Part shown: piece by piece, positions 1 to 6,344 of the stretch | Position numbering within the stretch: position 1 is the stretch's first letter | Layout: each line of letters opens with the position of its first letter | Source: Bacteriovoracaceae bacterium UBA6261 | Lineage (GTDB): Bacteria > Bdellovibrionota > Bacteriovoracia > Bacteriovoracales > Bacteriovoracaceae | Assembly (NCBI GenBank): GCA_002440825.1 | Contig: DJVH01000097.1 | Location: 1-11,491, forward strand | Direction of reading: 5' to 3' | DNA: 11,491 bases | Notes under the pieces: model-generated | The model's database searches: none | What the model was told of the DNA's origin: nothing | Seen by the model: the letters and a program-made list of their open reading frames with translations, nothing else | Program-made: the position numbers and the translations under genes

Positions 1-93
1 AATCCGCTGATTCAACCATTGAAAGAACTTTTAAAAATTGCAAAACATAATGAATCAATTAATCAGTACCCTTTTGAGAAGGATTTAAAATGA
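1..93 (+). CDS. C-terminal tail of an unidentified protein (partial)
   Basis: An open frame enters at the left edge and reads 30 residues ending in FEKDLK before a TGA at 91-93. The stop overlaps the ATG of the next gene as ATGA (90-93), the classic arrangement of translationally coupled genes, so this is very likely the real end of an upstream operon gene. The visible tail is hydrophilic, lysine-rich and probably helical, with no recognisable motif. The family cannot be named from 30 residues. Confidence 0.6.
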   Translation, partial: NPLIQPLKELLKIAKHNESINQYPFEKDLK

Positions 94-2387
94 AATCAAA
101 CAAGTTCAAAATTTTGGGCATAGTCCTCGCCATTGTCGTCGTGATGTTCGGCGGACTTTTCTATTACGCTTCTACCAAGTTGCGTCCGGAAGAAATTAAA
201 AAGATGGCCATTGAACAGACGAAAAAAGTTTTTCCAAAAGCGGATGTCAATCTTCAATCAGTTGATATCGGCTGGGGCTTAAACTTTGATATCAATCTTC
301 AGAAACTTTCGATGAAGACAACTAAAGACAGTCACACTATTGATATGATGTCTGTAAATGAATTGGTTGTTAAAGTTCCGATCTGGGCCATTTTAACAGG
401 TTCTGGCGTTGTCGAAATCAAGATGGATGCTCCGGTTTTAAATTATCACGAGTTTGCTGAAGGCAATAACTGGACCTATGCTATGGGTGATAAGAAAACT
501 GAAGAGGAAAAGAAAAAAGAAGAAGAGGAAAAGAAAAAAGAAGCCGGATCTAATTCAGCTCTTGGTCTCTTCGGCAAAAGCAAAATTAATGTAAAGTTGT
601 CGGACGTCGCAGTTAAATACACTCTTAAAGATAACTCCAATGGAGAAATCAAAGTTTCAAAATTTCTGGTGAAAGGCTTGAACTTTGAATCTTCAACAGC
701 GTTTGAGCTTGCTTCAAATGCCAAATTTATTATGAAAGACCAATCGACTGTTTCGTTTGATACAATCGTCATCGGTGAATTTAACGTAGCTGACCTGATG
801 AAGAATGGCTCAGTCACTTCAACTGTCATTGTCAAAGTAAACAATATTGCAAAAACTGGTCTTGAGTGGAAATTCCCTGAGATCACAACGAATATCGATC
901 TGTTGCTCAAGAAAGATGGGGAATTGTCGGGGAAAATGACAACGTCTTTCGAGTCTCAAAATAAGATCAGTGCCAATTTTAAAATGACAAAAGCCGTAGA
1001 AATAACCGATATCAATGCCGATATTATTCTCAAAGATGTTTCGGCTATCATGGGCATGGAAAAAACAATAGATATGTCCAAAGCGAAGCTTAAAGCAGCT
1101 GGAAATCTTCTTTATTCAGAAGATAAAAAAATCAATGCAAACCTGACTTTCTCAATCGCACCGGGAATTGTTTATTCAAAGGAAGGTGTCACTGCCAGCA
1201 CAACGGTAAACGGAGAATTTAAAGGAAAAGATCTGGCCATTAAAATCAAAACCGAAGCGATGGAAGGACAAGTGAATACTTCAATTGCAGGACAAATCGA
1301 TCCGGGGGAAAAATTCGAAATTTCTAAACTCAAGCCATTTGATATACGCATACTTGCAAGTGGTATGAAAATTCCTGAAAAATTCATCAGAGCAAAGCTT
1401 TGGGAGAAGAAGTCTGAAGATGTTCAGGCTGCAGAAGAGAAGAAAAAAGCTGAAGCTGCAAAAAATCCTTCAACAAATGTTGCCGCTGCTCCACCTGTGG
1501 CACTTCCTCCGTCAAATGTAATGGTTGACTGGAACAACATCAATATTGGCGGCGAAGAATTCTCAGGACATGGAAAAATTGTGACGAGCACTAACGCTGT
1601 CGCAATCGACAACATGAATTTTAAATTTTCGAAAGGCACTGGAAAACTGACTCAGACAATGACTTTGAATAAATTAACTAATGATTCAAAGTTTAATTTA
1701 GAAGTTTCAAACCTGAACTTAAACTCATTTAAAGCCTTTCTTCCACCATTTATTGAAAATTTCTCTGGGACTTTTACCGGTAAAGTGAACGGATCAGCTT
1801 CTATGTTTAAAACAAACAGACCACCAGTCTTTGATGTAAATGTTATTGCTGATGCGAAGAACGGTGAGATTAAAAAGCTGAATATTTCAGATTACATCAA
1901 CCCTCTTCTTGCCAATATCCCAATGGTCAAAGACAAGGTTCAGGACAAGCAGATTAAAATCAATGGTAATTTCGAAACATTAACGATGAAGGGGCACTTT
2001 ACAAGTTCGCAGTATACAATTTCTGCTTTTGATTTTGTAGGAATTGATAAAAAAGTGCAGATCTCCGGCGCGGGAGAAATTTATCCACAGGCAGGATCGA
2101 AGCTTTCCACGATGGAAGTTAATTTTGTGGATAACACCGGAAAAATATCAAACGTTCTTCAGGCCAATGCCGGAACTAAAGTTCTTCCGATCAGAGTCTC
2201 TGGACCGGGCTTTGATATGAAACCTGATTATGGTTATACCGTTTCAAAACTTGCAAAAGGTGCTATTAAGACACGTGGGCAGGAAGAAGTGAAAAAAGTG
2301 ATCGATAAAAATATCGATAAAATTGTTCCTGCTGCTGCAAAAGAAAAAGTCAAAGGGCTCCTCGACGGGTTCTTCAAGAAAAAATAG
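90..2387 (+). CDS. AsmA-family inner-membrane-anchored envelope protein
   Basis: The 765-residue protein has one N-terminal membrane anchor (about residues 8-28) and then a long beta-rich, repetitive region, as in the AsmA/TamB/YhdP-like superfamily. Members of that family are anchored in the inner membrane, face the periplasm and influence outer-membrane lipid or protein homeostasis. The region from about 476 to the end resembles the AsmA C-terminal part, including a section on residues 590-640 (GEIKKLNISDYINPLL). Two low-complexity linkers interrupt the fold: a Glu/Lys block at 134-151, made by two copies of EEEKKKE, and a Lys/Ala/Pro-rich stretch at about 439-474 ending in APPVALPP. The start is supported by GAGAAGGA at 76-83, six bases before the ATG. 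The ATG overlaps the stop of the preceding gene, and mtnA starts 8 bases after this stop. The family assignment is fairly secure; the precise role and substrate are unknown. Confidence 0.75.
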   Translation: MKSNKFKILGIVLAIVVVMFGGLFYYASTKLRPEEIKKMAIEQTKKVFPKADVNLQSVDIGWGLNFDINLQKLSMKTTKDSHTIDMMSVNELVVKVPIWAILTGSGVVEIKMDAPVLNYHEFAEGNNWTYAMGDKKTEEEKKKEEEEKKKEAGSNSALGLFGKSKINVKLSDVAVKYTLKDNSNGEIKVSKFLVKGLNFESSTAFELASNAKFIMKDQSTVSFDTIVIGEFNVADLMKNGSVTSTVIVKVNNIAKTGLEWKFPEITTNIDLLLKKDGELSGKMTTSFESQNKISANFKMTKAVEITDINADIILKDVSAIMGMEKTIDMSKAKLKAAGNLLYSEDKKINANLTFSIAPGIVYSKEGVTASTTVNGEFKGKDLAIKIKTEAMEGQVNTSIAGQIDPGEKFEISKLKPFDIRILASGMKIPEKFIRAKLWEKKSEDVQAAEEKKKAEAAKNPSTNVAAAPPVALPPSNVMVDWNNINIGGEEFSGHGKIVTSTNAVAIDNMNFKFSKGTGKLTQTMTLNKLTNDSKFNLEVSNLNLNSFKAFLPPFIENFSGTFTGKVNGSASMFKTNRPPVFDVNVIADAKNGEIKKLNISDYINPLLANIPMVKDKVQDKQIKINGNFETLTMKGHFTSSQYTISAFDFVGIDKKVQISGAGEIYPQAGSKLSTMEVNFVDNTGKISNVLQANAGTKVLPIRVSGPGFDMKPDYGYTVSKLAKGAIKTRGQEEVKKVIDKNIDKIVPAAAKEKVKGLLDGFFKKK
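501..542 (+). repeat. two perfect 21-bp tandem copies inside the asmA-like gene
   Basis: Positions 501-521 and 522-542 are identical 21-base units, purine-only on the plus strand. They are in frame and each encodes EEEKKKE. This looks like an in-frame duplication that lengthened a charged linker. Such a tract could vary in copy number by slippage without breaking the frame. Confidence 0.85.
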
Positions 2388-2395
2388 GAAAGAAA

Positions 2396-3439
2396 ATGAC
2401 AGCAGTACTCCCATTGAAATATGAGAATGATATTTTAAAGCTTATCGACCAAAGACTTCTTCCAACCGAAGAAGTGTATATGACAGCACGGACCATTGAA
2501 GACTGCTTTATCGCGATTAAAGATATGGTCGTACGAGGCGCCCCTCTCATCGGTTTCACTGGAATTTGGGGTATGGCGCTTTTTCTCAAGCACAATCCGA
2601 AATGCACTTATGAACAATTCGAACGCGCAGCCGATTACCTGAAAAGTGCTCGCCCCACAGCCGTCAATCTCGCTTATGAAATAGATCGCTGTGTGGAAAT
2701 GGCAAAGAAAGAAACGCACATGAATGCGCTTTATCCTAAACTTGTCGAGCACGCCAAGTCAGAGATGAATAAACTTTATGAAAAGAATTTGTCGATGGCG
2801 AAGTTTGCCGAAAAAGAACTGGAAAAGATTTATGGCAATCGTCCACTGAATATTATGACCATTTGTAACACCGGTGTTCTCGCTTGTGGCGTTCTCGGTA
2901 CAGCTTTGGGTGTTATTGTTCATATGAACAATCAGAAAAAAGTTTCAAAGGTCTATGCTTCAGAGACAAGACCTTATCTTCAGGGTTCGCGTCTGACGAG
3001 TTTCGAACTTTTAAAAGAAGGTATTGATCATCAGATCGTTGTTGAAGGTGCCGCTTCTTACCTGATGAAAAACAAACTTGTAGACGCCATTTTTGCTGGA
3101 GCAGATCGCATTGTAGAAAATGGTGATACAGCTAATAAAATCGGAACATCAAGCCTCAGCATTATTGCAAAACACTACGGTATTCCTTTTTACATTGTCG
3201 CTCCCATCAGTTCATTTGATTTAAACCTAAAGACAGGTGATCAGATTGAAATTGAACTTCGCGATGAAAATGAAATTTTAAAATACAAAGATTACTCAAT
3301 TGCTCATCCGGAAGCCAAGGCCCTAAACCCAAGCTTCGATGTTACAGATCACTCTTGTATAAAAGGAATCATTTGCGAAAACGGCGTCATCGTTCCCACT
3401 TCTCCAGAAAACGTCCGAGCTGTCGTGGAGAAAAAATGA
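2396..3439 (+). CDS. mtnA: S-methyl-5-thioribose-1-phosphate isomerase
   Basis: This 347-residue protein belongs to the eIF2B alpha/beta/delta-like MtnA family. MtnA converts 5-methylthioribose-1-phosphate to methylthioribulose-1-phosphate in the methionine salvage pathway, in the cytoplasm. Family landmarks appear in the expected order: RGAPLIG (47-53), TICNTGVLA (155-163) with the likely catalytic Cys157, ETRPYLQGSRLTSFEL (190-205), GADRI (235-239) with the likely catalytic Asp237, NGDTANKIGT (242-251), and a C-terminal NPSFDVT (311-317). Cys157 and Asp237 are 80 residues apart, as are Cys160 and Asp240 of the Bacillus enzyme. Length is normal for the family. The start is backed by AGGAAAG overlapping the previous stop (2386-2392). 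The stop overlaps the next start as ATGA (3436-3439). No other methionine-salvage gene is visible nearby, so its pathway partners must lie elsewhere. Confidence 0.93.
   Translation: MTAVLPLKYENDILKLIDQRLLPTEEVYMTARTIEDCFIAIKDMVVRGAPLIGFTGIWGMALFLKHNPKCTYEQFERAADYLKSARPTAVNLAYEIDRCVEMAKKETHMNALYPKLVEHAKSEMNKLYEKNLSMAKFAEKELEKIYGNRPLNIMTICNTGVLACGVLGTALGVIVHMNNQKKVSKVYASETRPYLQGSRLTSFELLKEGIDHQIVVEGAASYLMKNKLVDAIFAGADRIVENGDTANKIGTSSLSIIAKHYGIPFYIVAPISSFDLNLKTGDQIEIELRDENEILKYKDYSIAHPEAKALNPSFDVTDHSCIKGIICENGVIVPTSPENVRAVVEKK
3425..3430 (+). promoter_or_regulatory. ribosome binding site that fixes the Ppx/GppA start
   Basis: GTGGAG lies five bases before the ATG at 3436. The frame is also open upstream to a TTG at 3355, but that reading would lie wholly inside the end of mtnA and would add a Lys/Arg-rich tail unlike the family. 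Confidence 0.6.
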
Positions 3440-4353
3440 TCAGAGCTAGTGTTGATATCGGATCAAATTCCGTTCTGCTTCTTGCCTGCCGGATGAATAA
3501 GGAATCAGGCAAAATTGAAAAAGAACTTTTGAATTTGTCATACATTACTTCATTGGGAAAAGATCTGGATAAGACGAAGCAGTTTCATCCTGAATCAATG
3601 AAGGCGACTTATGAAGCTCTCAAGGATTACAAAACGCAGCTCGAAGCAATTCAGTTTAACCCGGAAGACACTATTGTCACAGCGACTGAGGCTTCTCGAG
3701 TTGCAACAAATGCTCCGGAATTTTTTAAAAAGATAAAAGATGAATTAGGTTTTCATATCACCAAGATATCTGCTCAGGGTGAAGCTCATTATACTGCGCT
3801 TGGCGTGGCTGCCGCTGTAGATACAACCAGTGACATAGTTATTATGGATATGGGAGGAGCTTCCACTGAATTGATTAAAGTCCATCTTCATCCTTTTTCC
3901 ATTCTTTCAACGGTCAGTATGCCTGTGGGATCTGTGCGAGCTACGGACTGGCGGAAGGAACAAATTTTTGAAGATAAAATTCAGAAAGTTTTAGGCATTG
4001 ATTTTAATCCATACAAAACAAAGAATCTGGTCTGCGTTGCAGGCAGCATGACTTCATTAGCCTCTATGTTTCTTGGACACAATACATTTCAGGACAGTGA
4101 AATCGATGGACTGGTTATTAAGTTCGATTCTTTCAGAGAATTCAGCAAAGATTTACAGAAAACCAACGTCGAAAATTTATTGCTTTTGTTTCCTTACCTT
4201 GGGAAAAGAGCGCCGATGGTCGCGGCTGCTTCATATGTGGCAGAGTTGATCGGTGAAAAATTAAATATTGAGACCATACAAATTTCAACCAGAGGGTTGC
4301 GCTACGGCGTTTTAATTCAAGGAGTGATTGATGAAAGATTTATCCTCAATTAA
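3436..4353 (+). CDS. Ppx/GppA-family phosphatase (exopolyphosphatase or pppGpp hydrolase)
   Basis: The family (ASKHA ATPase fold) removes terminal phosphate from polyphosphate or from the alarmone pppGpp. In the 305-residue protein, the first phosphate loop is SVDIGSNSVLLL (5-16) and the second is DMGGASTELI (138-147). The conserved ATEASRVATNAPEF segment is at 83-96. ISAQGEAHYTALGV (111-124) carries the likely catalytic Glu116, and TRGLRYGVL lies close to the C terminus. It is about the length of the short, catalytic-core-only members and lacks the C-terminal HD-like domains of the E. coli enzymes. Polyphosphatase and pppGpp hydrolase cannot be told apart by eye. It is coupled at both ends: ATGA overlap with mtnA, and a 23-base overlap with the next gene. 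Confidence 0.88.
   Translation: MIRASVDIGSNSVLLLACRMNKESGKIEKELLNLSYITSLGKDLDKTKQFHPESMKATYEALKDYKTQLEAIQFNPEDTIVTATEASRVATNAPEFFKKIKDELGFHITKISAQGEAHYTALGVAAAVDTTSDIVIMDMGGASTELIKVHLHPFSILSTVSMPVGSVRATDWRKEQIFEDKIQKVLGIDFNPYKTKNLVCVAGSMTSLASMFLGHNTFQDSEIDGLVIKFDSFREFSKDLQKTNVENLLLLFPYLGKRAPMVAAASYVAELIGEKLNIETIQISTRGLRYGVLIQGVIDERFILN
4319..4324 (+). promoter_or_regulatory. ribosome binding site that fixes the cNMP-domain start
   Basis: AAGGAG lies six bases before the ATG at 4331. The adjoining in-frame TTG at 4328 would leave only three bases of spacing, so ATG 4331 is preferred. The site sits inside the end of the Ppx/GppA gene. Confidence 0.65.
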
Positions 4354-4801
4354 CACCGAATTACCGGTTAATGTTCGTGAAGGGGAAGTTCTTTTTGCCC
4401 AAGGAGAGCATTCACGTTTTCTCTATGTAGTAAAAAAAGGAAAAGTAGTTTTACTGAAAAACAATGGCAATCATTTGAACATCATAAAAGTTGCTGGCGA
4501 AAAAGAAATTTTGAACGAAGTGAGTGTTTTGACTAAACAGCCGACAGAGTTTGCAGCTATAGCAAAAACGGAAGCAGAAGTGGTCATGATTGAACAAAAG
4601 GACATTCTCTCAGTGATTAAAAATTCTCCGGACTGGGTTCCGGAAATTTTCCAGACTCTTTGTGAACGCTTGAAGTCTACTGAAGCCATGATTCTTGAAC
4701 ACAATTTACAGGGAGCAGGAGAGAAAAGCGCCGATCTCATCCTCACGAAAGAAGATGAGAAGAAATACATCAGCGCACTCGCAGAACATAAGGTACAGTA
4801 A
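4331..4801 (+). CDS. stand-alone cyclic-nucleotide-binding-like (Crp N-terminal type) domain protein
   Basis: The 156-residue protein matches the beta-roll of Crp/cNMP-binding domains: VREGEVLFAQGEHSRFLYVV (15-34), KKGKVVLL (35-42), and a C-terminal helix around 92-120. There is no helix-turn-helix after the roll; the protein instead ends in a charged, lysine/glutamate-rich tail (about 128-156). At the place of the phosphate-binding cassette (about 60-76) the sequence reads LNEVSVLTKQPTEFAA. The conserved Glu is kept (E63), but the Gly of GEL is Asn and the usual Arg-Ser/Thr pair appears as Thr-Glu, so binding of cAMP or cGMP is doubtful. It overlaps the Ppx/GppA gene by 23 bases and ends in TAATG with the lipoprotein gene. 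It may be a protein-interaction or sensor subunit working with a neighbour; that is inference. Confidence 0.8.
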   Translation: MKDLSSINTELPVNVREGEVLFAQGEHSRFLYVVKKGKVVLLKNNGNHLNIIKVAGEKEILNEVSVLTKQPTEFAAIAKTEAEVVMIEQKDILSVIKNSPDWVPEIFQTLCERLKSTEAMILEHNLQGAGEKSADLILTKEDEKKYISALAEHKVQ

Positions 4802-5364
4802 TGAAATTTTTGTGGCTTATTTTCTTTCTGGTCTCCTGTTCAAAAAACAATGAATTAAAAAATTACTATCCTCATTTGAAATGGGCCGATCAATTCAAAG
4901 GGCAGGAAGTCAATGTGGACAAAGAATTTCAACAAAAGAATGTTTCGGGTATGAAGCTTTCTTTTGGAGGAAAATTAAAAGGACATTATCTGATTTCGGA
5001 AATGAGTGTTGATATCGAACCGGAAAAAGCAGCTTCGATTTTTAAAAATAAATCTCTCATGATCAAAGGTCTATATTCCATTCAGGCAACTCCCTACACT
5101 GGGGCCATTACGAAAGAAGCAGGATGCTTTGCTGATATAAATCTTGAGCAGGCCATGAAAGAAACCAAAAATCAAATATCATTACAGTTTGATCTTAAAG
5201 CAACAGAGCGACTCGTTCTTGGGGTCTGCATTGAAGAGCAGAACGTTTACAGAAATCAAACGCTGATGATTTATTGTAAAAACATCAATACGTTTTATGA
5301 ATTAAAGTATTTCTACCCGAAAAGTGAACAACCTTTAAAACAGCCGATTGCTGTTTGCCATTAA
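4801..5364 (+). CDS. putative lipoprotein of unknown function
   Basis: The 187-residue protein begins with a short hydrophobic signal and a lipobox LVSC, with Cys13 as the presumed lipidation site. It should therefore be exported and tethered to a membrane. The mature part contains four further cysteines (109, 143, 159 and 186), an even number compatible with two periplasmic disulfides. The alternating hydrophobic pattern suggests a mostly beta fold. I do not recognise the family. The ATG overlaps the previous stop by one base (TAATG), with AAGG at 4790-4793 seven bases upstream. It is the last gene of the plus-strand run, and its stop overlaps the stop of the opposing gene by four bases. Confidence 0.75.
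   Translation: MKFLWLIFFLVSCSKNNELKNYYPHLKWADQFKGQEVNVDKEFQQKNVSGMKLSFGGKLKGHYLISEMSVDIEPEKAASIFKNKSLMIKGLYSIQATPYTGAITKEAGCFADINLEQAMKETKNQISLQFDLKATERLVLGVCIEEQNVYRNQTLMIYCKNINTFYELKYFYPKSEQPLKQPIAVCH
5338..5356 (-). terminator. hairpin, possible terminator of the FliG-like operon
   Basis: AAACAGC (5338-5344) and GCTGTTT (5350-5356) form a perfect 7-bp stem with a 5-base loop. Read on the minus strand it lies just after the stop of the FliG-like gene and is followed by a short T run (TTTT, then AAA), as a weak intrinsic terminator would be. On the plus strand no T run follows directly. The element lies inside the last codons of the lipoprotein gene. Confidence 0.4.
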
Positions 5365-5789
5365 AGATTAATTTGTCTTCTTTTTTTCAGTGAAACAAGA
5401 ATCTCAACGATTTTGTTTTGAGCGCGCTTGATATCGCGTTTTTCAGTTGAATAAGTCGTTTTCAAAACCTGAAAAGCTTCCTCTGCATAATCTCTATTGG
5501 CAAGAGAGAGCAGGCGACGCTGAAAAGCTCTTTCAACATTTTTAAGTGCCATTCCGAGGATGGGAGCAGTCACGTATTGGAAAATCATCTGAAGATCCTG
5601 ATCCGCAAGATTGTCCAGGTCTGAAAATGTGAAGCATTGTTCAGTTAACTCTTCAGCGAGCTGTGGATTTCTAAGCTTTAAATTCTTTAGAAGGCGGGCA
5701 CGTTCTTCACGAGGCATGTGTTGAAGCATTTCGATAATCTGTGCTTTACCGTTGATAAAAATGCTGTTCAGATTGTTATTCGCTTCCAT
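5361..5789 (-). CDS. FliG C-terminal-domain-like protein lacking the FliF-binding domain
   Basis: The 142-residue protein aligns by eye with the second half of the flagellar rotor protein FliG (roughly E. coli residues 190-330). Matching blocks are GKAQIIEMLQHMP (14-26), NPQLAEELTEQCFTFSDLD (41-59), LADQDLQMIF (61-70), GMALKNVERAFQRRLLSLANR (79-99) and AQNKIVEILVSL (123-134). The FliG N-terminal domain that binds the MS-ring protein FliF is absent, so this is not an ordinary FliG. Lys83 and Arg99 match rotor charges Lys264 and Arg281, but the acidic pair Asp288/Asp289 appears as Gln-Val. The start has a strong AAGGAG (5794-5799) four bases away. It lies 22 bases downstream of the coiled-coil gene on the same strand, so the two are probably co-transcribed. 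Its role could be an accessory rotor or cytoskeletal adaptor; this is not established. Confidence 0.75.
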   Translation of the reverse strand: MEANNNLNSIFINGKAQIIEMLQHMPREERARLLKNLKLRNPQLAEELTEQCFTFSDLDNLADQDLQMIFQYVTAPILGMALKNVERAFQRRLLSLANRDYAEEAFQVLKTTYSTEKRDIKRAQNKIVEILVSLKKRRQINL

Positions 5790-5811
5790 GCTTCTCCTTA
5801 TAAATTATCAA

Positions 5812-6231
5812 CTAAGCTTCGAACTTTGATTTTTCTTTGATAAACTTTTGTTTTGCGTTTTCCAGTGTCTTCTTATGTGAATCCACCATGTCTTTTATTT
5901 CGTTTTGCTGACTGACTTTAATTTCTGCTACCTGGTCTTGATGAGAGCGTTTCAGATTTTCAACTTCTTGTTGAAGACGTACATTTTCTTCTTCGACCGA
6001 CTTAGACTGGCGGTCTCTAATCTCAACAAGTTTTTGCTCTTGTTCATTTTTAAGATTGGCGATTTTGGTTTCATAGTCATCGCGCATTCTTTTTATTTCC
6101 GCTTCTTTTGATTTCGCTTCAGTTTCATATGCACGGTTATTTGTCGCGCGCATTTCTTTCATTTCAGTGTTAAATCTCTTCGATTCTGCTTCGGCGTATT
6201 TCTGTGCTTGAACATCATTGATAGTAGACAT
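5812..6231 (-). CDS. continuous helical rod (coiled-coil) protein
   Basis: The 139-residue, highly charged protein contains no proline, glycine, cysteine or tryptophan. From about residue 10 to 136 it has a heptad-like spacing of Ile/Leu/Val/Met among Glu, Lys, Gln and Arg, so a single long helix forming a coiled coil is the natural reading. No signal peptide or membrane segment is present, so it should be cytoplasmic. The start is supported by AGGAAAG (6234-6240 on the complement). It is the first gene of a two-gene unit with the FliG-like protein. A scaffold or oligomerisation partner for that protein is a reasonable inference. Coiled-coil sequence alone does not reveal ancestry, so no family is named. 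Confidence 0.75.
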   Translation of the reverse strand: MSTINDVQAQKYAEAESKRFNTEMKEMRATNNRAYETEAKSKEAEIKRMRDDYETKIANLKNEQEQKLVEIRDRQSKSVEEENVRLQQEVENLKRSHQDQVAEIKVSQQNEIKDMVDSHKKTLENAKQKFIKEKSKFEA

Positions 6232-6252
6232 AACTTTCCTTTTTTATCCCCA

Positions 6253-6280
6253 ATTTTATCTCCAAGATTTTCCCTGAAAA
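6253..6280 (-). promoter_or_regulatory. candidate promoter for the coiled-coil/FliG-like operon
   Basis: On the minus strand TTTTCA (6280-6275) is followed, after 16 bases, by TAAAAT (6258-6253), a five-of-six -10. Transcription would start near 6246, giving a leader of about 15 bases that still includes the ribosome binding site. Confidence 0.3.
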
Positions 6281-6284
6281 TTTT
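6264..6284. promoter_or_regulatory. AT-rich palindrome in the divergent intergenic region
   Basis: AAGATTTTC (6264-6272) and GAAAATTTT (6276-6284) form a 9-bp inverted repeat with one G-T mismatch around a CCT centre. It lies between the coiled-coil gene and the thiolase gene, where a regulator could control both. It overlaps the candidate -35 boxes in both directions: CTGAAA at 6274-6279 on plus and TTTTCA at 6280-6275 on minus. Confidence 0.35.
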
Positions 6285-6302
6285 AAGAGATTCGGTTACT
6301 AT
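6274..6302 (+). promoter_or_regulatory. candidate promoter for the thiolase gene
   Basis: CTGAAA (6274-6279) is followed, after 17 bases, by TACTAT (6297-6302); each box matches four of six consensus positions. An alternative -10, TATGAT, is at 6304-6309 but lacks a good -35. The region is AT-rich, so chance matches are likely. Confidence 0.3.
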
Positions 6303-6344
6303 ATATGATACGATGACTATGAATAAGAAATGTAGGAGGCAAAT

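Noticed and set aside
476..910. Long open frame on the minus strand inside the asmA-like gene
   Set aside because: Its serine- and phenylalanine-rich product mirrors the purine-rich strand of the real gene. It has no family motif or ribosome binding site.
3355..3435. Upstream TTG start for the Ppx/GppA gene
   Set aside because: It would add 27 basic residues lying wholly in the end of mtnA. ATG 3436 has a ribosome binding site and places the phosphate loop at the usual N-terminal position.
5376..5386. T-rich run after the lipoprotein gene as an intrinsic terminator
   Set aside because: The only hairpin ends about 20 bases earlier, too far for an intrinsic terminator, and the run lies within the opposing coding region.
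6251..6290. Flagellar sigma28-type promoter for the rod/FliG-like unit
   Set aside because: TAAAATTT and GGAGATAA on the minus strand look similar to the boxes, but they are 14 bases apart instead of about 11 and the second box is a poor match.
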